In this document: positions 1 to 9,638 of the stretch, in pieces
Layout of the letters: each line of letters opens with the position of its first letter
Position numbering within the stretch: position 1 is the stretch's first letter
DNA from: Methylomonas montana
GTDB taxonomy: Bacteria > Pseudomonadota > Gammaproteobacteria > Methylococcales > Methylomonadaceae
Assembly (NCBI RefSeq): GCF_030490285.1
Contig: NZ_CP129884.1
Coordinates: 1,550,001 to 1,614,000, forward strand
Reading direction: 5' to 3'
DNA length: 64,000 nucleotides
Position numbers and translations under genes: made by a program
Notes under the pieces: model-generated
What the model was told of the DNA's origin: nothing
The model's input: only the letters and a program-made list of their open reading frames with translations
Databases searched by the model: none

Positions 1-889
1 TTTCGATGCCTTGTTGCAGCGGGATTTGTACTTCCGCAGAGCGGCTGAAATTGGGGGTGTTGATTTGCAGCGTAAAGCCGGTCAAGGGTTGGTGCAAAGT
101 ATCGATGTCGATCGAACTGGTTTTATATTCGGCATCCTGAGTGATCTTGAAGCCGGGCATAGCGTAATCGAACTGGCTATCTTCTGCCGGCAATGTCTCG
201 CTGTGGCTATGCCAAAGTTCGATACGCTCGATATGCAGCGGTTCGGTCTGGTGTTGGCTGGTTTCGCTGCGTTGCAATTCCTCGCTGCCCCGTAGGGTTC
301 GGGTCAACTCCAGCAACTCGGCCACCCGGGTTTGTGTCGCTTTGGCGACGACGATTTTAAATTGCCTAAAGCTGTTGGCGGGGATGGCGACATCGCGGTT
401 GCCGACGCTCATATAACGCGAGTAATCGTAAATCAACGCGTTGTCGACCAATAGCTGCCAATTTTCACCGTCGTTGGAGCCGTGGATTTGCAAGGCGTAT
501 TCGAAGTCGACTTGCGGGGTGACCAAAGTCAGGCCATCGGCATTCGCGGCATCTTTGTCCAGCTTGACGGTGACGACGAAGCCTTCGTCGCCGAATTTTT
601 GCAGGTCTACCGTTTCGCTACGGCTGGACAGGCGGCGGGTCACGGTTTTCTGGCTGGCGATTTTTTGCAATAGATACGGCGTCTCGACGCCGTTCTGATC
701 GGTCAGGCGCAGATCGCGAAAATCGGCGGCACTGTTGGCATAAACCGCGCTGTCCAAGGTCACAGCCAACAGCGATTGCTGGCCGCTATCCTGATAGGTC
801 ACGGGCCGGCTGAATCGGTAAGCCGGCGCTTCGGCGGCCTGAACCTGGGCAACCAATAGGCAAAATAAGCAGATGAATCGGGTGATCAT
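1..889 (-). CDS. DUF3999 family protein (partial, 3' end outside window)
   Basis: The start ATG at 889 overlaps the stop of the upstream DUF2339 gene as ATGA, so the two are translationally coupled. The first ~20 residues (MITRFICLFCLLVAQVQA) form a clear signal peptide, and the mature part reads as a beta-rich periplasmic or envelope protein. DUF3999 genes usually follow DUF2339 genes, and that pairing supports the call. The function of the family is unknown. The gene runs off the left edge after about 296 codons, so the C-terminal region, where the family usually has a membrane anchor, cannot be checked. Confidence 0.75.
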   Translation of the reverse strand, partial: MITRFICLFCLLVAQVQAAEAPAYRFSRPVTYQDSGQQSLLAVTLDSAVYANSAADFRDLRLTDQNGVETPYLLQKIASQKTVTRRLSSRSETVDLQKFGDEGFVVTVKLDKDAANADGLTLVTPQVDFEYALQIHGSNDGENWQLLVDNALIYDYSRYMSVGNRDVAIPANSFRQFKIVVAKATQTRVAELLELTRTLRGSEELQRSETSQHQTEPLHIERIELWHSHSETLPAEDSQFDYAMPGFKITQDAEYKTSSIDIDTLHQPLTGFTLQINTPNFSRSAEVQIPLQQGIE

Positions 890-3396
890 GATGGTGTCTC
901 GTCGGTGTTGCCGGTAAAGGTTTGTTGATAACGCATATAAAAAAACGCGCCGCCCAGTGCCAGCATGCCCAGCACGATGAAGGCGACGATCCGGTAGATT
1001 TGTTCCAGTCTGGCCAAATCGATGAAAAATACTTTCCAGGCGACCAAGGCAAACAGTGCCAAGCCGGCCAAGCGCAAACTGGAGATTCGGCGTTTGATGC
1101 CGTTGAATACCAGCGTCAGTGCGAATATCGACCACAAGATCGATACACCGCCGGACCGTAAACCCGGCACATATTGATACAACAGTGAGTTGATTTCCAG
1201 GCTCAGAAAGGTAAACAGCAAGACTAAAGCCGCGCCACCCAACCAGTCGCGGAGGTTGCCGCTATCCGTATCGGCCTCGTTAAACCGACGGAAAGCGAAA
1301 ATCAAAAAACCGATGATCGCGGCAAAATCCAGCAAGCGCATCAAGGCCAGCTGAAACGAATAGCCGCCGCCGTAACGCAAACTCAATAGGCTATCGCCGA
1401 CAGCGATATGGCCCAGGCTAATGTCCCAGGATGGCAGATCGAAGAGCAGCAATTTTAGCGCAACGCCGATCAGGAATAGTCTGAGCGCTTGCAGCAGCCA
1501 GCCGCCGGCGCCGGCCAGATAACGCATCAGCAGCAACCAGCACATGACTAGCCAAACCAGTGTCAATACCGGTAATTGCAGCGGCGGATACAGATACGCA
1601 AAGCTGCGGTATAGCTCCAGTTGCAGCACGACGAACAGCATGCCGGCCACGACAATCAATGCCGTTTGCAGCAGCCAGTTATCCTTCAGCCATAAGGGCA
1701 CGTCGTTGCCGGGGTCGCAAGCTAGCGGCAAGGCTGGCTCGGGTTTTTCGATCAGCTTGTAGGCCAGCGCCAGGGACAGGATCGGAGTGCCGAAGCTGAT
1801 GACCCGTTCCAGCAAGCCCAGCAAAAACGCGCCGAACGATTGTTGGCTATCCATTGCGATGCCGTATTGGTCGGGCAGATCGACAAAACAGAAACGTATC
1901 AGCACGATCAGATACAGTAGATAGGCGACCTGCTGCAAGAATGCGCTGCGCAGTTTGCCGGCCATCCATAGCATCACCAGGGCTTGCAAAGACCAACTGA
2001 CGGTAATCCATTGATTGGACAGCAGCAACGGCAGCGTGATGGTGACGAAAAACGCCGCCAGGCCGATGAAGCTGACCAGCAACTCCCGATCCGCCACGCG
2101 TCGGGCCAGGCAATAATAAACATGACCGACATAAAACGCCGCCAGCGCCACGGTCAGCAAGGCGGTCCAGATTTGGCCGTAGGCTTCGTCTATCAAGTCA
2201 TAAGCGGTGCCGAAGAAGATCGCGGCGTTGGCGATCAGAGCCAACAAATCCAATAGCGTCGATTTAACCCGGTTGACCAGGCAAAACATAAACACCGTGG
2301 TCGAATACAACACAAAAAAGCCGGTCAAGAATGGCAATACCTGCCAGAAATATCCGACTTCGTAGCGTTGCATCGCCCCGAAAAACAGCAGGTAATTGAA
2401 GAAAAAGCTCAGGAAATTTAATAAATGCCATTGCTTATACCAATTGATCGCCAGGATGCCGACACCGAGCAGCAACATGTAACTGAACAAACCGGGGAAG
2501 TTGACTTGACCGGTGGACAGCAGCATCGGCGTGCAATAACCGCCGATGATCGCGAATATCGCCACCAGCATCGAATCCAGTTTGATTGCCAAAAACGCGG
2601 CGCAAGCGGTGACTAAAATCATCAACGAAAAAGTCGGATAGACGTCCAGCAGATGATAAAAACTGTGCGCGGCAAACACGCTGAAATACAGCACCGCGAT
2701 ACCGCCGCCCAGCAAACCTTGGCTGAACAGATGATAGGTGCCACCTACCAGACGCACGCCGCCGATGATCATGCCGACGCCGGTCAGCACCGTCAGCGCC
2801 ACCCGCGCTTGCTCGCCGAGCAGGCCGTTGTCGATGGAGTATTTCAGGAAAAAGCCGATGCCGGTAACCAAAATCAACACGCCGATGCGCAGCAGCCAGT
2901 TGCTGGCCACCGCATATTCCATCGTCACGCCTTCCGGCCGGTGGCCTTCGCCGACGATGATCCAGTTCCAGATTTCCTTCAGGATTTTTTGGGCGGCCAA
3001 CTCGAAGCGGCTGGGCTCGGCGGGTTGCCAGGTGCTTTGATTCCAGGGGTTATCGGCGGCGGCTTCAGTGTTTTCGGAAACGGTTTCGATTGGTGACGGC
3101 GTGGGTGTCGTTATGATTTCTTCTGCACCGCTGTCGAATAAGGTTTGTTCTGCCGGTGTTTGCAGTTCGAACAGTGCCGGTTGCGGCGGCGGTTCCGCGA
3201 CGGGTTCTAACTGGCCTTGCGCCAGTTCCTGCAATAGCTTGCGATCTTCGCGCATGGCGGTTTCCAGGCTGCGCAAGGTCTGATTAATTTCATCCTGGTT
3301 GCGTTTTTGGCGTTTCAATAGCACAAACAACATCACGGCCATCGCGATGGGCACCAAGATCAGTACAAAGGCAATAAATCCAAAAAATTCGTCCAC
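886..3396 (-). CDS. DUF2339 multi-pass membrane protein
   Basis: This is an 836-residue protein. It has an N-terminal membrane segment (about residues 5-27), then a short charged stretch, a proline/glutamate-rich linker to about residue 130, and then a long series of hydrophobic segments, probably more than 20, reaching almost to the C-terminus. That architecture is typical of DUF2339 inner-membrane proteins, whose function is not established. It is the first gene of a two-gene unit with the DUF3999 gene. It is divergent from the chemoreceptor gene at 3608, with about 210 bases between them. Confidence 0.8.
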   Translation of the reverse strand: MDEFFGFIAFVLILVPIAMAVMLFVLLKRQKRNQDEINQTLRSLETAMREDRKLLQELAQGQLEPVAEPPPQPALFELQTPAEQTLFDSGAEEIITTPTPSPIETVSENTEAAADNPWNQSTWQPAEPSRFELAAQKILKEIWNWIIVGEGHRPEGVTMEYAVASNWLLRIGVLILVTGIGFFLKYSIDNGLLGEQARVALTVLTGVGMIIGGVRLVGGTYHLFSQGLLGGGIAVLYFSVFAAHSFYHLLDVYPTFSLMILVTACAAFLAIKLDSMLVAIFAIIGGYCTPMLLSTGQVNFPGLFSYMLLLGVGILAINWYKQWHLLNFLSFFFNYLLFFGAMQRYEVGYFWQVLPFLTGFFVLYSTTVFMFCLVNRVKSTLLDLLALIANAAIFFGTAYDLIDEAYGQIWTALLTVALAAFYVGHVYYCLARRVADRELLVSFIGLAAFFVTITLPLLLSNQWITVSWSLQALVMLWMAGKLRSAFLQQVAYLLYLIVLIRFCFVDLPDQYGIAMDSQQSFGAFLLGLLERVISFGTPILSLALAYKLIEKPEPALPLACDPGNDVPLWLKDNWLLQTALIVVAGMLFVVLQLELYRSFAYLYPPLQLPVLTLVWLVMCWLLLMRYLAGAGGWLLQALRLFLIGVALKLLLFDLPSWDISLGHIAVGDSLLSLRYGGGYSFQLALMRLLDFAAIIGFLIFAFRRFNEADTDSGNLRDWLGGAALVLLFTFLSLEINSLLYQYVPGLRSGGVSILWSIFALTLVFNGIKRRISSLRLAGLALFALVAWKVFFIDLARLEQIYRIVAFIVLGMLALGGAFFYMRYQQTFTGNTDETPS

Positions 3397-3607
3397 GGCT
3401 ACTCTCCTGGGCTGGACAAACGGCAGGTAATAGTTTTTCCAATCAGCATAGCCGGATGTCTGGCAGATTGCTATTAATGGCGCGCGGCCCCTCGTTTTGA
3501 TTTATCCTTAGACGGACGGCTAAGCAGCGTTCGGCATTCAGGATTTTGAAAAGCTGCCGATTATTACCTGTGAGTGTTCCATTATTTCATCGCGACTTGC
3601 TGATTAC

Positions 3608-5215
3608 ATGACTAATAACTCGACTATCCAATCCAAAATTCTATTGAGCATTGCTAGTGTTTTTTTGTTGCTCATGTTCGTCAGCACACTGTTTATGGCC
3701 GATCGGCAGAAAGACATGGTGCAAAGCCTGGCGACCGATAAGGCTAGGGACATTGCCAACAGTTATTTCGACGGCATCAATACCCTGATGTTGACTGGTG
3801 CGATGGCGCAGGGAGAAGTATTGAGGGACAAAGCGCGCTCGCATGCCAATGTGACCGAAGTACGCTTGATTCGCGGCAAGGGAATTTTGGATTTTTACGG
3901 CCCCGGTAAAGCGGAGCAAAGATCGCTGGACAATCTGGACGAAAGAGCGCTGAGCGGAGAGCGTGTCACTAAGCATGGTGACGATAGCAATGGCCGTTTG
4001 GTGACCGTGCTGGAGCCGATCCAGGCGAGAGTCGATTTTCGCGGTACCAATTGCCTGACTTGCCATGCCGTTCCCGAAGGCACAGTGTTGGGCGCGGTGC
4101 GGGTGTCTTATTCGCTGGCCAATCTGGATGCGCAGATCAATCGCGATTTAGTGATCGCCTCCGGCATCTCGCTGGTGATGTTTGCCGGCGGTTTGTTGCT
4201 GGTCAATATGCTGATGCGGAGGATCGTGGTCAACCCGCTGGTAACCATGCGCGATACGGTTAACGCCATTGCCGGACAATCCGACTTGCGCCAGCGTTTG
4301 CAAATCGAATCCGGCGACGAAATAGGCCAAGTCAGCGAGTCGTTTAATACCATGTTGACCAACTTTGCCGGTAGTTTGGGGCAGGTGTCTTCGGTCAGTC
4401 AGCAATTGGCTTCCGCGACCAGTCAGATTTCCAATGTGGCGCGGCAAACTTCGCAAGCCGCCAGTCAGCAACGTAGCGAAACCGAAACGGTGATTCAGGC
4501 CATTCATGAGTTGGAAAGATCGGTACAGGACGTGCGTAGCGGCGCCAGCGGCGCGGCGGAAGCCTCGGTGGAAGCCGATCAACAGGCCGCGCAGGGGGCG
4601 GCGACCACTAAAAACGCGATTAACGGTATCAACGAATTGGTTAACGAAATCGACCGTGCCGCGGAAGTGATCAAACGCTTGGATCAAAAAAGCAACGGTG
4701 TCGGCGCGGTGCTGGACGTGATTAAAGGTCTGGCCGATCAGACCAACCTTTTGGCACTGAATGCTGCGATTGAAGCGGCCAGGGCCGGTGAGCAAGGCCG
4801 TGGCTTTGCCGTGGTGGCCGATGAAGTGCGTACGCTGGCGACGCGATCGCACCAGGCGACCGAGGAAATCGAAAATATCATCGAACAATTGCAACGCGAA
4901 GCCAAGGATGCGGTGACGGTGATGGGTAATGCCAAAAACAGCGCGGAGCTGCGCCGCGAGCAGGTGCAAAGCGCCGATCAGGGTTTGAGCGCGATTGCCG
5001 AACGGGTGACGCAGATTCGCCAGTTGAACTCACGAATGTCGCAAGCCGCCGATAATCAAAGCCGGGTGGCGCAACATGTCGGTCAAAGCATCGCCAATAT
5101 TGGCCAATTGACCGAGCGTACCGCCCAGGACGCCGGCCAAACCAACGCCGCCAGTAATGAGTTGGTGAAACTGGCCGCGCAATTGAACGAACTGGTCGGG
5201 CAATTCAAGCGTTAG
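3608..5215 (+). CDS. methyl-accepting chemotaxis protein with periplasmic haem c motif
   Basis: This 535-residue chemoreceptor has TM1 (about residues 10-30), a periplasmic sensor domain (about 31-180), TM2 (about 182-204), a HAMP domain (about 205-260) and a cytoplasmic signalling domain. The signalling hairpin tip contains the conserved [20 protein letters not shown]. The sensor domain carries one CxxCH motif, CLTCH, at residues 149-153. On the periplasmic side this is the signature for covalent haem c, so the receptor could sense redox state, oxygen or nitric oxide. Haem-containing sensor domains are known in some chemoreceptors; the ligand here is an inference. The gene stands alone, with no che genes beside it and no strong Shine-Dalgarno sequence. 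Confidence 0.9.
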   Translation: MTNNSTIQSKILLSIASVFLLLMFVSTLFMADRQKDMVQSLATDKARDIANSYFDGINTLMLTGAMAQGEVLRDKARSHANVTEVRLIRGKGILDFYGPGKAEQRSLDNLDERALSGERVTKHGDDSNGRLVTVLEPIQARVDFRGTNCLTCHAVPEGTVLGAVRVSYSLANLDAQINRDLVIASGISLVMFAGGLLLVNMLMRRIVVNPLVTMRDTVNAIAGQSDLRQRLQIESGDEIGQVSESFNTMLTNFAGSLGQVSSVSQQLASATSQISNVARQTSQAASQQRSETETVIQAIHELERSVQDVRSGASGAAEASVEADQQAAQGAATTKNAINGINELVNEIDRAAEVIKRLDQKSNGVGAVLDVIKGLADQTNLLALNAAIEAARAGEQGRGFAVVADEVRTLATRSHQATEEIENIIEQLQREAKDAVTVMGNAKNSAELRREQVQSADQGLSAIAERVTQIRQLNSRMSQAADNQSRVAQHVGQSIANIGQLTERTAQDAGQTNAASNELVKLAAQLNELVGQFKR

Positions 5216-5427
5216 GTTGTTGGGTAGCGATTGACAGTGATATTGGCCTAACGATATAGTCCGTCGCCATGAACGATTATCTTTCTATTTCAAAAAAGCA
5301 CCGTTGGCTATGGGCCTTGCCTACCGCCGCGGTGTTTGCGTTTTTTTAAAAAAAATTCAAGCAACTGCGGGTCTTGCCGCAGTCGCTATGCCACTCGCCT
5401 AAGGCCCGCACCCACCCAGGAGGCCCA

Positions 5428-6339
5428 ATGGCAACAACGACATCAATCTCTCTATCCAATCGCAACCGTTTCTTGGGCTTTGGCCTGGCGACCTTGGCGG
5501 CCATTGGGTTTTCCGGCAAGGCGATTTTAGTGAAACTGGCATATTACCAACCGGTTGATGCGGTGACGCTGTTGGCCTTGCGCATGCTGTTCTCAGCTCC
5601 ATTTTTTCTGGTTGTCGCCTGGCGCCATGCCGGTCAGAAGCATCTGACGCCGCTCAACGGCCGCGATTATCTAGCATTATTGCTGTTGGGTTTGCTGGGT
5701 TATTACTTATCCAGTTTATTCGACTTTATCGGCTTGCAATACATTTCCGCCGGCCTCGAACGGCTGATCCTGTTTTTGTATCCGACCATGGTGGTCGTGT
5801 TGTCAGCAGTATTATTGGGCAAAGCCTTCGGCCGCAAGGAAATCGTCGCGTTATTGCTCAGCTATGCCGGTATCGGCGTGGTGTTTTTTGATGAGTTGAA
5901 TATTCAATCCGAACATCTGCTGTTGGGTGCCGGCTGCGTGTTTGCCAGTACCTTGACCTACGCCGCGTATCTGATCGGCACCGGTGAAACGGTGGCTCGC
6001 ATCGGCGCCTCGCGCTTTACCGCTTATGCGATGCTGGTGGCTTGTGCGGCGACGCTGATGCAATTTTTATTCACCCATCCGCCGCAGGCTTTACTGCTGC
6101 CGATGCGGATTTATCAATTGAGCTTGGTGATGGCGATATTCTCGACGGTGTTGCCGGTGTTCATGCTGTCGGCAGCGATCCGGATGATCGGTTCAAGTCA
6201 CACTTCGCTGATCGGCTCGCTAGGGCCGGTGGCGACTTTGTTCATGGCCAGCTTTTTTCTCGGTGAGGAGTTGACAGTTGCGCAAATTGGCGGCGCGGCG
6301 CTGGTGATGGCGGGGGTGTTGAGTCTGTCGTTGAAATGA
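5428..6339 (+). CDS. EamA/DMT family transporter
   Basis: This 303-residue inner-membrane protein has about ten hydrophobic helices in two EamA repeats. The repeats are visible as the SAVLLGKAFGRKE-type and ASFFLGEELTVAQ-type motifs near the ends of the two halves. Members of the drug/metabolite transporter superfamily export metabolites or amino acids; the substrate cannot be read from the sequence. An in-frame ATG lies 54 bases upstream, but the ATG at 5428 is preceded by a perfect AGGAGG at 5418-5423 and begins the protein just before the first helix, so it is preferred. The gene is convergent with recN. Confidence 0.85.
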   Translation: MATTTSISLSNRNRFLGFGLATLAAIGFSGKAILVKLAYYQPVDAVTLLALRMLFSAPFFLVVAWRHAGQKHLTPLNGRDYLALLLLGLLGYYLSSLFDFIGLQYISAGLERLILFLYPTMVVVLSAVLLGKAFGRKEIVALLLSYAGIGVVFFDELNIQSEHLLLGAGCVFASTLTYAAYLIGTGETVARIGASRFTAYAMLVACAATLMQFLFTHPPQALLLPMRIYQLSLVMAIFSTVLPVFMLSAAIRMIGSSHTSLIGSLGPVATLFMASFFLGEELTVAQIGGAALVMAGVLSLSLK

Positions 6340-6382
6340 CGCCCTCTATTTCGCTTTGCTCAATCGAGGCTACGCTATCGTT

Positions 6383-6403
6383 CCCTCTCCCTCCGGGAGA
6401 GGG
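6383..6403. repeat. 9-bp stem-loop repeat between convergent genes
   Basis: CCCTCTCCC (6383-6391) and GGGAGAGGG (6395-6403) form a perfect stem with a three-base loop between the EamA and recN stops. A related CCTCTCC...GGGAGAGGG sequence recurs near 50311-50457, so this is a dispersed repeat. It could act as a bidirectional terminator, but no U-rich tract follows on either strand. Confidence 0.6.
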
Positions 6404-8089
6404 TTAGGGAGAGGGCGCCAAACCGCCCGACACCAACATCTCCCGCGCATGCGCAAGGGTGTTTTCGGTGATGGTGACGCCGCCCAGCATTCTAGCCACT
6501 TCGTTGACGCGTTCTTCGTCGCTCAGTCGTCTGACAGTGGACGACGTCACGGCCGCATTTTGGTTTTTGGCGACGAACAAGTGCTGATGCGCTTGCGAAG
6601 CCACTTGCGGTAAGTGAGTGACGCACAATACCTGGCGGTTCTTGCTCAAACGCCTTAATTTCTGACCGACGATCTCGGCTATGCCGCCGCCGATCCCTGA
6701 ATCGACCTCGTCGAAAATCATGGTTGGCGTGGTCTTGTCGGTGCTGGTAGTGACTTGTATCGCCAAGCTGATTCTCGACAACTCGCCGCCGGAGGCGACC
6801 TTCGCCAGCGGTTTGGCCGGTAGACCGGGGTTGGTGCTGACCAGAAATTCGAGGCTGTCCACACCGTTGCGCTGCGGTTCGGCGTTTTCTTGAGTGCGGA
6901 GATTGACGATGAACTCGCCGTGCGGCATGCCCAGTTCCTTGATCGTGTCGGAAATGCGTTGCTGCAACTCCGTGCCGGCTTGGCGGCGGCTGGCGGACAG
7001 CTCGCCGGCCAGTTTGCGGTAATGGCTTAGCAGTCGTTCGCAATCGGCATTCAGGCTTTCGATGCGCTCGCTGCTGTGGCTGAGGTTATCCAATTCGCTG
7101 GCGAAGCGCGTAGCCAGCTCCGGTAATTCTTCCGGCTGAATTTTATGCTTGCGGCTTAAGCGTTGAATCACACCGATCTGGCTTTCCAGCCAAGTCAGTT
7201 GTTGCGGATCGGCTTCCTGATTTTCCAGGAAGCGGCGCAATTGCTGGGTGGCCTCGCCGATCTGGATTTCGGCATCGCTCAATAATTCGGAAACAGCGTT
7301 CAACTCGCCGGCATATTGCGCTAACTCGTTGATCGCGTGAATCACATGGCCCAGCATGTCGGCCACCGATTGCTGGTCGTTGTCGTACAAAATATCCAGC
7401 TGTTGTTGGCCGACGCCGAGGATTTTGCCAAGGTTGGCCAGTTTGTTATGTTCGTCGGCCAGCGCCTGGTAATCGAAATTTTCCAAATCCAGTTGCTGCA
7501 ACTCGTCCAGTTGATAACGCAGCAATTCCTCGCGTTCGGCCTGATCGCTACCGGCTTTTAATAGTTGATGCAGTTCCTTATGCGCTTGTTTCCAGTTTTG
7601 GTAACAGCTATTCAGATTGTCCAGCAAGGTCTGGTTGCCGGCGAAACCGTCCAGTAGCCGGCGCTGTTCCTCGCTGTCCAGCAGCGTTAGATGTGCGTGC
7701 TGGCCGTGAATTTCCACCAGTTGCCGGCTCAAGCCTTGCAGGGTTTGCAGATTGACCGGGTGGTTATTGATATAAGCCTTGGAGCGGCCGTCGTCGCTGA
7801 TGGTGCGGCGGATCATGCATTGGCCATCGTCGTCCAGCTCGTTGGCCTCTAGCCATTGTTTGACCAGCGGCGCTTTCGATAGGTCGAATTCGATATTCAC
7901 TTCGGCGCGCTTGCTGCCCGGCCGGACATAGCCGGAGTCGGCGCGGTCGCCCAGGGCCAGTCCCAGTGCGGTCAGCAAAATCGATTTGCCGGCGCCGGTT
8001 TCGCCGGTCAGTACCGACATGCCGGGTTCCAGGTCCAAATCCAGCGCGTCGACGACCGCCAAATCGATGATATTCAGGTTTAACAGCAT
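6404..8089 (-). CDS. recN: DNA repair protein RecN
   Basis: This 561-residue SMC-like ATPase of double-strand break repair is close to the usual family length of about 550. The N-terminal Walker A (GETGAGKSILL) follows the opening MLLNLNIIDLAVVD. The middle third is a coiled coil. The C-terminal half carries the ABC-type signature around GGELSRISLAIQ and the Walker B region DEVDSGIGGGIA. It starts 4 bases after the nadK stop, giving a nadK-recN pair as in many gammaproteobacteria. The last codons run into the 6383-6403 hairpin. Confidence 0.96.
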   Translation of the reverse strand: MLLNLNIIDLAVVDALDLDLEPGMSVLTGETGAGKSILLTALGLALGDRADSGYVRPGSKRAEVNIEFDLSKAPLVKQWLEANELDDDGQCMIRRTISDDGRSKAYINNHPVNLQTLQGLSRQLVEIHGQHAHLTLLDSEEQRRLLDGFAGNQTLLDNLNSCYQNWKQAHKELHQLLKAGSDQAEREELLRYQLDELQQLDLENFDYQALADEHNKLANLGKILGVGQQQLDILYDNDQQSVADMLGHVIHAINELAQYAGELNAVSELLSDAEIQIGEATQQLRRFLENQEADPQQLTWLESQIGVIQRLSRKHKIQPEELPELATRFASELDNLSHSSERIESLNADCERLLSHYRKLAGELSASRRQAGTELQQRISDTIKELGMPHGEFIVNLRTQENAEPQRNGVDSLEFLVSTNPGLPAKPLAKVASGGELSRISLAIQVTTSTDKTTPTMIFDEVDSGIGGGIAEIVGQKLRRLSKNRQVLCVTHLPQVASQAHQHLFVAKNQNAAVTSSTVRRLSDEERVNEVARMLGGVTITENTLAHAREMLVSGGLAPSP

Positions 8090-8093
8090 GGCC

Positions 8094-8975
8094 TTAGGCG
8101 GGGTAGCCGCTCCAGTTGAGTTTGCTTCTTAAAGTATGGAAAAAATCGTGATCCGCAGGATGCAAAATTTTAATCGGTTTGTCGGATTTTTTGATGACGA
8201 TTTTGTCGTTGATCCGCACGTCCGGAATCTCCAAATGGTCGCAAGTGACCAGCGCATTGATCTGTCTGATCTGGCTGAAACGAATTTCGATTTCGACGTT
8301 ATCGTCGATCACGATAGGCCGGTTCGACAAGGTATGCGGGTTCAGCGGCACTAGCACCAGCGCGTTCAGCGCCGGATGCAGAATCGGCCCGCCGGCCGAC
8401 AGCGAGTAAGCGGTGGAGCCGGTCGGCGTGGCGACGATCAAACCGTCCGAGCGTTGGGTATTGAGATAAACCCCGTCGATGCTGGTGACGATCTCTATCA
8501 TGCTCGGCGTCACCCAGCGATGCACCACCACCTCGTTGACGGCGGTTTGCTGATGAATAATTTCGCCGTCGCGGATGATGACAGTGCGCAAGCGTTGGCG
8601 CTGCTCGGTCTTGAACTGGCCGGCGAGAATCTGATCGAGGCGGCTGGATAGCTGTTCGGGAGAAATATCCACCAAAAAACCCAGCCTGCCGAGGTTGACG
8701 CCCAGCAATGGAATCTCGAAATCGGCAGCGGCACGCGCTGCGGCCAGGAAGGTACCGTCGCCGCCTACGGCGATAATCAAATCGCAGTGTTCCGGCAGGC
8801 GCTCGATATGCACGCCCACTACCTCGCTATCGTCAATCAAACCAGCGCTTTGGCTATCCACCGCCAGACCGTGGCCGCGATTTTGCAGATAGTGATAAAG
8901 CTCGTTAAGCGTCGAGGCAATGCCGGGATCACCGAACTTGCCGATGATGCCGATGCGTTGGAAGGGGGTTGGCAT
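8094..8975 (-). CDS. nadK: NAD kinase
   Basis: This 293-residue cytoplasmic kinase phosphorylates NAD to NADP. The GGDGT motif lies in AVGGDGTFLAAAR, followed by the conserved SDGLIVATPTGSTAYSLSAG segment that forms the substrate site. The frame stays open 51 codons further upstream, but that extension overlaps low-complexity DNA and lacks similarity to the family. The ATG at 8975 (MPTPFQRIGIIG) gives the normal NadK N-terminus. The gene is the first of a pair with recN. Confidence 0.95.
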   Translation of the reverse strand: MPTPFQRIGIIGKFGDPGIASTLNELYHYLQNRGHGLAVDSQSAGLIDDSEVVGVHIERLPEHCDLIIAVGGDGTFLAAARAAADFEIPLLGVNLGRLGFLVDISPEQLSSRLDQILAGQFKTEQRQRLRTVIIRDGEIIHQQTAVNEVVVHRWVTPSMIEIVTSIDGVYLNTQRSDGLIVATPTGSTAYSLSAGGPILHPALNALVLVPLNPHTLSNRPIVIDDNVEIEIRFSQIRQINALVTCDHLEIPDVRINDKIVIKKSDKPIKILHPADHDFFHTLRSKLNWSGYPA

Positions 8976-9029
8976 GGTTGGGGTGGTTATTTTTAAGTAA
9001 GTTCGATTATAGGGGATTGTGTTTTTATT

Positions 9030-9390
9030 CGGTAGCGTTGAATTGTTTTGTGTCGCTAGCGCGACGGGTGTTTGGATGTCGGTTCTCGGATCGACGACCG
9101 AGATACTTTCGCTACGAAAACCATCCATGGTTTTCGCCCTGCGGGCCAGCCTATCGGCTGTTCAAATTCGCTCCAGGCGAATTTGTGCTCCGCCAAAAGA
9201 AAGTATCCAAAGAAAAGGCGGCCTGGATGCCGCTTGTTCCCTGCGCTCCGAAGCTTTCGCCGAGGGTTGACGAAAGGGGCTTCCTGCCCCTTCGTCAACG
9301 CGATGCATCCATGCATCGCCCCTTCGGGCTGATCCTGTCGAAAGCTCCGGTGCTCGGCGCGGCATACGGGAGAAAACCATCCGAGAATTA
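9030..9390. repeat. hairpin-rich intergenic repeat, no gene
   Basis: This stretch is open in several frames on both strands at once, which is typical of a dispersed GC-rich repeat rather than of genes. It contains a long imperfect hairpin (GTTGACGAAAGGGGC at 9266-9280 against GCCCCTTCGTCAAC at 9286-9299, one bulged base) and a short palindrome (CGATGCAT-CC-ATGCATCG, 9301-9318). None of the frames has a ribosome binding site or a recognisable product. Confidence 0.5.
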
Positions 9391-9449
9391 GCAGAGGGAT
9401 CGTATAAATTTGATTTTGAACAGTTACTGAATTTTAGGAGCCAAAACCT

Positions 9450-9638
9450 ATGGAATTTGGGAATACATTCTCTATCGATAGGGCTTTCGTTTTGAGATAT
9501 TTAGTCGCCCCTGAAAAAGCCGAAATTTTCATAGATACTTGGTTTTATGCAGTCAGAAAGAATTGCTCGACTGATGAAGTCATCCCAAGCCGAGACAGTA
9601 GCTCCCAAAAACGAGGCAAAAAATCCTCAACCGCCTGA
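9450..9638 (+). CDS. small hypothetical protein, 3' end probably replaced by IS remnant
   Basis: This 62-codon frame opens at an ATG with AGGAG (9437-9441) eight bases upstream, better than chance in this repeat-rich area. The first ~45 residues (MEFGNTFSIDRAFVLRYLVA onward) look like a normal mixed alpha/beta protein. The last ~20 residues are serine- and lysine-rich and are read from the antisense of the transposase remnant end. I infer a gene whose original C-terminus was lost when the IS5-type element landed. No family is recognised, and it may also be a chance frame. Confidence 0.3.
   Translation: MEFGNTFSIDRAFVLRYLVAPEKAEIFIDTWFYAVRKNCSTDEVIPSRDSSSQKRGKKSSTA

Noticed and set aside
4148..4969. 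A 273-codon open frame antisense to the chemoreceptor
   Set aside because: Its sequence is the complement of a conserved signalling domain and shows no protein family.
5269..5349. A 26-codon frame (MNDYLSISKKHRWLW...) upstream of the EamA gene
   Set aside because: It ends in a run of T and A bases, has no ribosome binding site and no recognisable product; a leader peptide cannot be excluded but is unsupported.
5364..5383. Terminator for the chemoreceptor gene (ACTGCGG/CCGCAGT stem)
   Set aside because: No U tract follows, and it lies 150 bases past the stop, close to the next gene's start.
9056..9391. Several small genes on both strands
   Set aside because: They overlap one another in the hairpin-rich repeat, with no ribosome binding site or family match.
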